This document shows positions 59,398 to 64,000 of a DNA stretch of 64,000 nt, piece after piece; within the stretch, counting starts at the first letter, position 1, and each line of letters begins with the position of its first letter. A model generated the notes under the pieces. That model searched no databases. It saw nothing but the letters and a program-made list of their open reading frames with translations, and was not told the origin of the DNA. Location: positions 98,601 through 162,600 of the forward strand of contig CAWKNP010000010.1 in NCBI GenBank assembly GCA_963851105.1, written 5' to 3'. The stretch is from DATARN01 sp963851105. GTDB taxonomy: Bacteria > Actinomycetota > Acidimicrobiia > Acidimicrobiales > Palsa-688. Made by a program: the position numbers and the translations under genes.

Positions 59398-59413
59398 GTG
59401 ACGTAGTTGTCAC
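59398..59413. promoter_or_regulatory. Short inverted repeat upstream of the ABC operon
   Basis: GTGAC-GTAGTT-GTCAC, a 5-bp inverted repeat with 6-nt spacer, lies 13-28 nt upstream of the ABC ATPase start and next to its ribosome-binding site. It could be an operator or an RNA hairpin affecting initiation. Weak evidence. Confidence 0.35.
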
Positions 59414-59527
59414 TTAGGACGGTACGGCGGCATCCGATTTCGATCGCCGGGCGTACGGGGGATTGGCCCTCCCCCGCCGGGCGGGCGCCCGCTCATCCCT
59501 CCGGCGGCGCCGCGTCCCTCTCGGGTC

Positions 59528-59827
59528 TTACTTCCGGCGGGGCCAGGCGGCCCAGCGAGCCAGGCCCTTCTTCTCCGGGCCGGACCCGGCGGCGACCGGT
59601 TCGGGGATGCTCGGGCGGTACGCCCAGAGGACTTCGTTGCCGGGGGCGGTCACCGAAGTTGGCGCCGGCGTCCCCGCCGGCCAGGCGATGGCCCAGCCCT
59701 CGCTGCTCTGGCGGAACTGCTCGGTATGGGTGGCGCACAGCCGGAGGGATCCCGGCAGGTCGTCCCGGCTCACCGACGCCGCCGACCCGCGGTCGCAACC
59801 GGCTACCCAACATCTCTCGGTGGTCAT
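59528..59827 (-). CDS. Small hypothetical protein with a Cys-rich N-terminus
   Basis: A 99-residue protein. The N-terminus MTTERCWVAGCDRG with a later RLCATHTEQF has spaced Cys and His residues like a small zinc site. The rest (GWAIAWPAGTPAPTSVTAPG; ARWAAWPRRK) is not recognised. It is divergent from DUF445 and upstream of nothing obvious. Coding status moderately likely. Confidence 0.5.
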   Translation of the reverse strand: MTTERCWVAGCDRGSAASVSRDDLPGSLRLCATHTEQFRQSSEGWAIAWPAGTPAPTSVTAPGNEVLWAYRPSIPEPVAAGSGPEKKGLARWAAWPRRK

Positions 59828-59886
59828 GGGAGCCAGTCCTCACGTTCTCGGTGTCACCGCACCCTACGACCTAATCGGGGTAGACC

Positions 59887-61149
59887 TTGACCGTGCAAAC
59901 CCTCCGCTCGCCCTCGGAACTGGCCCGGCGCCAGCAGCTGGCGGTGACCAAACGCCGGGCCACTGCTTTGTTGGCTCTGGTGAGCGGCATATTCATGGTG
60001 GCCACGATCTGGGGAAATGGGGGGTCGTGGGTGGGGTACGTCCAGGCCACGGCTGCTGCCTCGATGGTCGGCGGATTGGCGGACTGGTTCGCGGTCACCG
60101 CCCTGTTCCGCCACCCCCTTGGGCTGCCCATTCCCCACACCGCCATCGTGGTGGAACGCAAGGACCAGTTCGCGGCCACTTTGGGCGAGTTCATCCAGGA
60201 AAGCTTCCTGACCCCGGAGCTGATCGTGGATCGGGTGCTGGCGGCAGGGGTGGTTGCCCGGCTGGCGGAATGGTTGTCCGATCCGGGAAATGCCACCCGG
60301 GCCGCCGCCGAGGTAGCCGACGCCATCGTGGCCGCGGCCAACCTGCTCCGCGAGGAGGACATGCACCGGACCATCGAGGACTTCGCCCGCAAGCGGATCG
60401 AGAATGTGCCGGTGGCGCCGCTGGCCGGCCAGGCCCTGCGCTTCGTGGTACGGGACGGCCGCGCCGATGATCTCGTCGACCGGGCGCTGGAGGAATTGTC
60501 CCGGTATCTCGAGGAGCACCGCGAGGATCTCCGGCGCCAGCTGACCAAGAAGTCGCGGTGGTGGCTCCCCGGAGCCGTGGACCACAAGCTGTTCGACCGG
60601 GTCGTCGACGGGGTGGCGTCGGTGCTCGCCGAGATGGCACGTGGCCCCGACCACGAACTCCGCCAGCAGCTCAATGCCCGGCTGCTGCAGCTGGCCGAGG
60701 AACTCACGACCTCCCCGGTCCTCTTGCGGCGGGGCGAGCAGCTGAAACAGGAGTTCCTGGCCCGGCCCGAGGTCCAGCGATGGGTGGCCACGGTGTGGGT
60801 CGACGTCCGGCGTCACCTCGAGCTTCAGGCGTCGAATCCCACATCCGAGCTTCGCCAGCGCCTCAGCGAGACCATCGTGGGCCTCGGGAAGCGGCTCCAG
60901 TCGGATGCCACCCTGGCGGCCCGGCTGGAGGAGGTCATGGCGGCGGCGGTTTCGTATGTGGCCTCGCACTTCAACAGTTCGATTGCCGGGCTGGTGAGCA
61001 ATACCGTGGCCCGCTGGGACGCGGCCGAGACCGCCTCCCGCCTGGAGTTGCTCCTCGGGCCCGACCTGCAGTTCGTGCGGATCAACGGCACGGTGGTTGG
61101 CGCAGGCGCCGGGCTCCTGCTCCACGTCGTGTCCCGGGCTCTCGCCTAG
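59887..61149 (+). CDS. DUF445 family membrane protein (YjiN-like)
   Basis: A 420-residue protein from TTG 59887 or GTG 59893. RATALLALVSGIFMVATIWG and VQATAAASMVGGLADWFAVTALFRHPLGLPIPHTAIV are the DUF445 N-terminus, with IVVERKDQFAATLGEFIQESFLTPE. A long helical middle follows and a C-terminal helix (VRINGTVVGAGAGLLLHVVS). The function of the family is unknown; envelope roles have been suggested. Confidence 0.88.
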   Translation: MTVQTLRSPSELARRQQLAVTKRRATALLALVSGIFMVATIWGNGGSWVGYVQATAAASMVGGLADWFAVTALFRHPLGLPIPHTAIVVERKDQFAATLGEFIQESFLTPELIVDRVLAAGVVARLAEWLSDPGNATRAAAEVADAIVAAANLLREEDMHRTIEDFARKRIENVPVAPLAGQALRFVVRDGRADDLVDRALEELSRYLEEHREDLRRQLTKKSRWWLPGAVDHKLFDRVVDGVASVLAEMARGPDHELRQQLNARLLQLAEELTTSPVLLRRGEQLKQEFLARPEVQRWVATVWVDVRRHLELQASNPTSELRQRLSETIVGLGKRLQSDATLAARLEEVMAAAVSYVASHFNSSIAGLVSNTVARWDAAETASRLELLLGPDLQFVRINGTVVGAGAGLLLHVVSRALA

Positions 61150-61200
61150 ACGCCCCTACTCGTGACGGTCCCACCCGCCTGAGGTGGCCCCGGGCCCCCC

Positions 61201-61363
61201 GGTCACAAACCCGGTGCCAGAGACGGATAAGTGACCACCCCCCCGGCAGGAGATCCCCGACCCTGGACACAAACCCGGTCCCAGACACCGGCAAGTGACC
61301 ACCCCCCCGGCAGGAGGCCCCGACCCTGGTCACAAACCCGGCCCCAGAGACGGATAAGTGACC
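61201..61363. repeat. Second locus of the 64-bp repeat family (2.5 units)
   Basis: Units start at 61201, 61265 and 61328 (spacing 64 and 63). Each begins GGTCACAAACCC or GGACACAAACCC, continues CCAGAGACGGATAAGTGACC and ends with a CACCCCCCC run plus GGCAGGAG, matching the period and blocks of the array at 8519-9150. Here the arms GGTCAC and GTGACC are perfect complements, so a unit can form a stem-loop. It lies between two converging genes. Confidence 0.88.
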
Positions 61364-61384
61364 ACCAGAGCGGCGCGGCTGGGC

Positions 61385-62083
61385 CTACGAGGCCCAGGAG
61401 TCGTCCTCGGGCAGGTAGCCGATCGCCTCGCGGGTCGTCGCCAGGTCGAGGTGCTGGAAACGGTTGGCCGAGATCCCGTTGGCCACGAAATAGTCGATGT
61501 CGCCGGCGGCCACCGCGGCCACGGCCAGCCGGGCGGCGTCGCCGACGCTCAGCCAGGCGGCCAGGTTTCGGGGCGTCGCCTCATCGCCGGCGGGCGGCCG
61601 GACCGAGAAGAAACCTATCCGGAGGACGACGACGGTCGTCTCCGACGCCGCCGCCACCCACGAGCCGATGGCCTCGGCCCAAGCCTTGGTGGCGCCGTAG
61701 AGGTTGGGGGGCCGGATGCGGTCCTCAGCGCGGATCTGGCGGCCCGGCGGGTAGGCCGCCACCGCCTGGGCGCTGCTGGCGAGGACCAGCCGGCGGACGC
61801 GGCTGTCCATCGCCGCCCGGGCAATGTTGTAGGTACCGACCACGTTCGCGGGCAGCAAGGCGTTCCATGACGCGGCGGGATCGGGAACCCCGGCCATGTG
61901 GACCACGGCGTCGATGCCCCGGCAGGCTTTCGCGCAGGCGGCCAGGTCGGTAACGTCGAGGGGCTCCTCCTCGCTGCCCACGCCCGGCAGGTCGGTGGCC
62001 AGGACGTCCCAGCGTTCCTCGAGGGCGGGGCGGATGGCTCGGCCGATTCGACCCGCCGCCCCGGTCAGCAAAAGTCTGGTCAT
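61385..62083 (-). CDS. NAD(P)-dependent epimerase/dehydratase-type SDR
   Basis: A 232-residue extended-SDR protein from ATG 62083. Nucleotide-binding motif LLLTGAAGRIGRAIRPALEE, then VVHMAGVPDP, and the active-site pattern VLASSAQAVAAYPP with YGATKAWAEA (Tyr-x3-Lys). The short length and YPPG/VGDAARL blocks resemble uronate dehydrogenase/UDP-glucose epimerase-like reductases. Converges on DUF445 with the repeat in between. Confidence 0.88.
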   Translation of the reverse strand: MTRLLLTGAAGRIGRAIRPALEERWDVLATDLPGVGSEEEPLDVTDLAACAKACRGIDAVVHMAGVPDPAASWNALLPANVVGTYNIARAAMDSRVRRLVLASSAQAVAAYPPGRQIRAEDRIRPPNLYGATKAWAEAIGSWVAAASETTVVVLRIGFFSVRPPAGDEATPRNLAAWLSVGDAARLAVAAVAAGDIDYFVANGISANRFQHLDLATTREAIGYLPEDDSWAS

Positions 62084-62099
62084 GGGACATGATGGTCGC

Positions 62100-62324
62100 A
62101 TGCCTCATGTGCGTGACGTCGCAATTGGCGACGACACGATCCGTCTCGGCCAGCTGATGAAACTGGCCAATGTCGCCGACTCCGGCGGCGACGCCAAGTC
62201 GTTGCTGGCGGCGGGCGAGGTCCAGGTGAACGGCGAGGTGGAGACCCGGAGGGGCCGCCAACTCCGACGTGGTGACCAGGTCGTCCTCCTGGGCCAGCAC
62301 CTGCGGGTGGTGGGCAAGGCGTAA
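62100..62324 (+). CDS. RNA-binding S4 domain protein
   Basis: A 74-residue protein from ATG 62100. It is a single S4 domain: IRLGQLMKLANVADSGGDAKSLLAAGEVQVNGEVETRRGRQLRRGDQVVLLG, like YbcJ/RqcP-type proteins that bind RNA or stalled ribosomes. Only 16 bp separate its start from the divergent SDR start, so promoters overlap. An upstream ATG at 62082 is also in frame. Confidence 0.88.
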   Translation: MPHVRDVAIGDDTIRLGQLMKLANVADSGGDAKSLLAAGEVQVNGEVETRRGRQLRRGDQVVLLGQHLRVVGKA

Positions 62325-62402
62325 GGGAGTAAATGCATCGCACCCCTTTTCCCAGGGCGTATCCTGGAAGCGTCGGCCTACTGCGAAGGGAGGGAACGCG
62401 TC

Positions 62403-62486
62403 ATGACTGTCCTGGGATTTACGAGATTTCCGCAGGCCGTGGTTGCCACCTCCGTTTCCTGTTCGCCGTGCCCGCTCGCCGCGTGA
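62403..62486 (+). CDS. Possible 27-residue leader peptide upstream of rsgA
   Basis: ATG 62403 follows a strong GAAGGGAGGGAACGCGTC and encodes MTVLGFTRFPQAVVATSVSC then SPCPLAA before TGA at 62486. It sits 42 nt before the rsgA TTG start. The good ribosome-binding site argues it is translated; a C-x2-C end may matter. Regulation of rsgA by this leader is only a suggestion. Confidence 0.35.
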   Translation: MTVLGFTRFPQAVVATSVSCSPCPLAA

Positions 62487-62528
62487 TCCGATAGCGAGCG
62501 AGGCGCCTCCATCAAGGAGAGCCCTACC

Positions 62529-63527
62529 TTGCTCGAAGCCGCTTCTAGCGCGCTGGCATCCCTTGGCTGGGATGACCGTGTCGCCGCCCTCTACGGCGAA
62601 ATCGCCGGTCCTGGGCTCGTTCCTGCCCGGGTTGTCCGAGTCGAGCGCTCGGCGTGTGTCATTGCCACCGCCGACGACGAGCTCGTCGCCCAAGTCCCCC
62701 GAGTGGCCGCCGTCGGCGACTGGGTCGCGGCCCGAATCGACGGCGGGGACGGGGGTGCTTGCGTCGTCGGGTTCGTCCCCGCCTGGTCGCGGCTCACCCG
62801 TCGCGATCCCGGCGGCCAGAGCCAGGTACTCGCCGCCAACGTCGACATCGTGTTCATCACCGCGCCCGCCGATCGCCTCAGCGCGGCCCGTGTCGAGCGC
62901 GAGAGCGCCATGGCCTGGGAGAGCGGCGCCCGGCCCGTCGTGCTCGTCACCAAGGGCGATGTCGCTTTGCCCGACCAGGCCGACGAGCTGCGCCGCCGCT
63001 TGGTCAACATCGACGTCGTGCAGACCAGCGCGGTCACCGGTCTCGGGCTGCCCGCGGTGCACGAGCTTTTGCGACCCTGCCGCACCGCCGTCCTGCTCGG
63101 ACCGTCGGGTGCCGGCAAGTCGTCACTCGCCAATGCCCTGATCGGCGAGCAGCGCATGGCGACCACCTCGGTGCGCGACGGCGACCACCGCGGGCGCCAC
63201 ACCACCACCTCCCGGCAGTTGCTGGTCGTGCCGACCGGAGGCGTGCTGATCGACACGCCCGGGCTGCGCAGCCTCTCCCTGGAGGGGGCCGGCGAGGGCA
63301 TCGCGGCCACCTTCGACGACATCGTCGAGTTGGCTGCCTCGTGCCGCTTCCGGGACTGCCGCCACCTGAGCGAACCCAAGTGCGCCGTCATCGCCGCGCT
63401 CGCCCGCGGCGAGCTCGACGCCGACCGGCTGGCCAACTACCGCAAGCTGCAGGGCGAGATCATCCCCGACGCCCCCCGTGTGTGGCGGTCACACATGACC
63501 GCCGCTCGCTACGCTCCGAAGAAGTGA
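62529..63527 (+). CDS. rsgA: Ribosome small-subunit GTPase RsgA
   Basis: A 332-residue circularly permuted GTPase starting at TTG 62529 (AAGGAGAG upstream). An N-terminal OB fold (VVRVERSACVIATADDELVAQVPR) precedes the G domain in permuted order: LVTKGD (G4), LLGPSGAGKSSLANALIG (G1), VLIDTPGLRSL (G3). The zinc knuckle CRFRDCRHLSEPKC is intact. It promotes late 30S assembly. Its stop overlaps the next gene's GTG by GTGA. Confidence 0.94.
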   Translation: MLEAASSALASLGWDDRVAALYGEIAGPGLVPARVVRVERSACVIATADDELVAQVPRVAAVGDWVAARIDGGDGGACVVGFVPAWSRLTRRDPGGQSQVLAANVDIVFITAPADRLSAARVERESAMAWESGARPVVLVTKGDVALPDQADELRRRLVNIDVVQTSAVTGLGLPAVHELLRPCRTAVLLGPSGAGKSSLANALIGEQRMATTSVRDGDHRGRHTTTSRQLLVVPTGGVLIDTPGLRSLSLEGAGEGIAATFDDIVELAASCRFRDCRHLSEPKCAVIAALARGELDADRLANYRKLQGEIIPDAPRVWRSHMTAARYAPKK

Positions 63528-63868
63528 CCGGCGACGAAATCGAAGCGCTGGCCCGGGCGCTGGTCGCAGCGGCGCCCAGCCACCGTGACCTGAACGATGC
63601 GGGCCTCGGGGCGCCCGCCGCCGAGTGGCGGGCCCTCATGCACATCCAGCCCGATCGCCGCCTGCCGGAGGTGTTCGCCACCATGAACACCCTGTTCGCC
63701 GACATCGATTATGTCGACACGCCGGGACTGATCGTGGCCCTGGTGGCATTGGCCTCAGAGGTCCTGCACCGGCTGGCCGGTGCCCTGGACCGGCCCCTCG
63801 CCGAAGTGCGGGCCACCATCTTCGCGGAGATGGCGGCGACCGGTGAAGGACTCGGACCGCCGGGCTGA
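63524..63868 (+). CDS. Hypothetical protein coupled to rsgA
   Basis: A 114-residue protein from GTG 63524, overlapping rsgA by 4 bp. Composition is helical: IEALARALVAAAPSHRDLNDAGLGAPAAEW and VALVALASEVLHRLAGALDRPLAEVRATIFAEMA. No family recognised. Coupling implies expression with rsgA. Confidence 0.6.
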   Translation: MTGDEIEALARALVAAAPSHRDLNDAGLGAPAAEWRALMHIQPDRRLPEVFATMNTLFADIDYVDTPGLIVALVALASEVLHRLAGALDRPLAEVRATIFAEMAATGEGLGPPG

Positions 63869-64000
63869 CGGCTTGAGGCGGGCGTTCGGCGCACCATCGA
63901 CACCTGGTCTGGTACAAAAGAGCCGCCGGCCATTTGGCGAATCGATGATCGGCCGCAACCGGTAGCGGTCCCAGGTTCCTTCAGACATGAAGGCCCACAA

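Noticed and set aside
63755..64000. Minus-strand open frame reaching the window end
   Set aside because: It overlaps antisense to the gene coupled to rsgA and shows no recognisable domain; no supported gene in 63869-64000.

Overview
This is a high-G+C chromosomal window of an actinobacterium. The lineage markers are a WhiB regulator, a BldC-type regulator, a GarA/OdhI-like FHA protein, an FtsR-like MerR protein, polyphosphate glucokinase, a mycothiol-dependent isomerase relic, an F420-type (Ddn) reductase and an MMPL transporter. The block pgsA - gcvH - FHA - ftsR - DUF151 - merR - gcvP matches the order I recall from Mycobacterium tuberculosis (pgsA2 to gcvB). The split glycine decarboxylase (gcvPA/gcvPB) and overall gene style make me lean towards a deep branch such as Acidimicrobiia, but that is inference. 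No rRNA, convincing tRNA, CRISPR array, insertion sequence or prophage was seen.

Layout. 1-5.2 kb: an MMPL exporter cut by the window edge with a PadR regulator, then TetR/hydrolase, MmcQ, cation-efflux and DUF2007 genes. 5.2-12.9 kb: carbohydrate genes (glgX; a GH68 fructan enzyme overlapping a Gfo/Idh oxidoreductase), a propeller lipoprotein, a CDF transporter, a CBS protein, and a 64-bp tandem repeat array at 8519-9150. 12.9-19.1 kb: an isolated NuoF-like protein, a frameshifted mycothiol-dependent enzyme, a 23-residue membrane peptide, a large secreted multidomain protein and WhiB. 19.3-23.9 kb: a seven-gene Mrp/MBH-type cation antiporter operon. 24-30.4 kb: haem-oxygenase-fold enzyme, formate/nitrite channel, ppgK, a frameshifted SRPBCC gene, a sigma factor overlapping a membrane-anchored propeller, and an F420-type reductase. 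30.5-33.6 kb: an LPXTG surface protein with five cysteine-pair repeats, followed directly by an L,D-transpeptidase. 33.6-43 kb: CBM48 protein, DUF1697, a PGM1-type ATP-grasp ligase, MFS exporter, thiolase, kynureninase and alpha/beta hydrolase. 43-50.8 kb: the glycine cleavage system with conserved regulators. 50.9-57.6 kb: DoxX, a sugar-phosphate nucleotidyltransferase fusion, pgsA, YceI, ribosomal protein S18, BldC and an atypical receiver. 57.6-64 kb: ABC transporter, DUF445, a second copy of the 64-bp repeat family, an SDR, an S4 protein and rsgA.

Many genes are translationally coupled through 4-bp ATGA/GTGA overlaps (mrpF-G, mrpC-D, gcvPA-gcvPB, pgsA-nucleotidyltransferase, sigma-propeller, kynU-hydrolase, GH68-Gfo, rsgA-downstream gene), so several compact operons can be read directly. 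The most unusual observations are the dispersed 64-bp hairpin repeat family shared by two intergenic loci, the LPXTG cysteine-pair repeat protein with its L,D-transpeptidase, the sigma factor/streptogramin-lyase-like propeller pair, the Mrp module without a full MrpA, and a receiver domain with Glu at the phosphoacceptor position.
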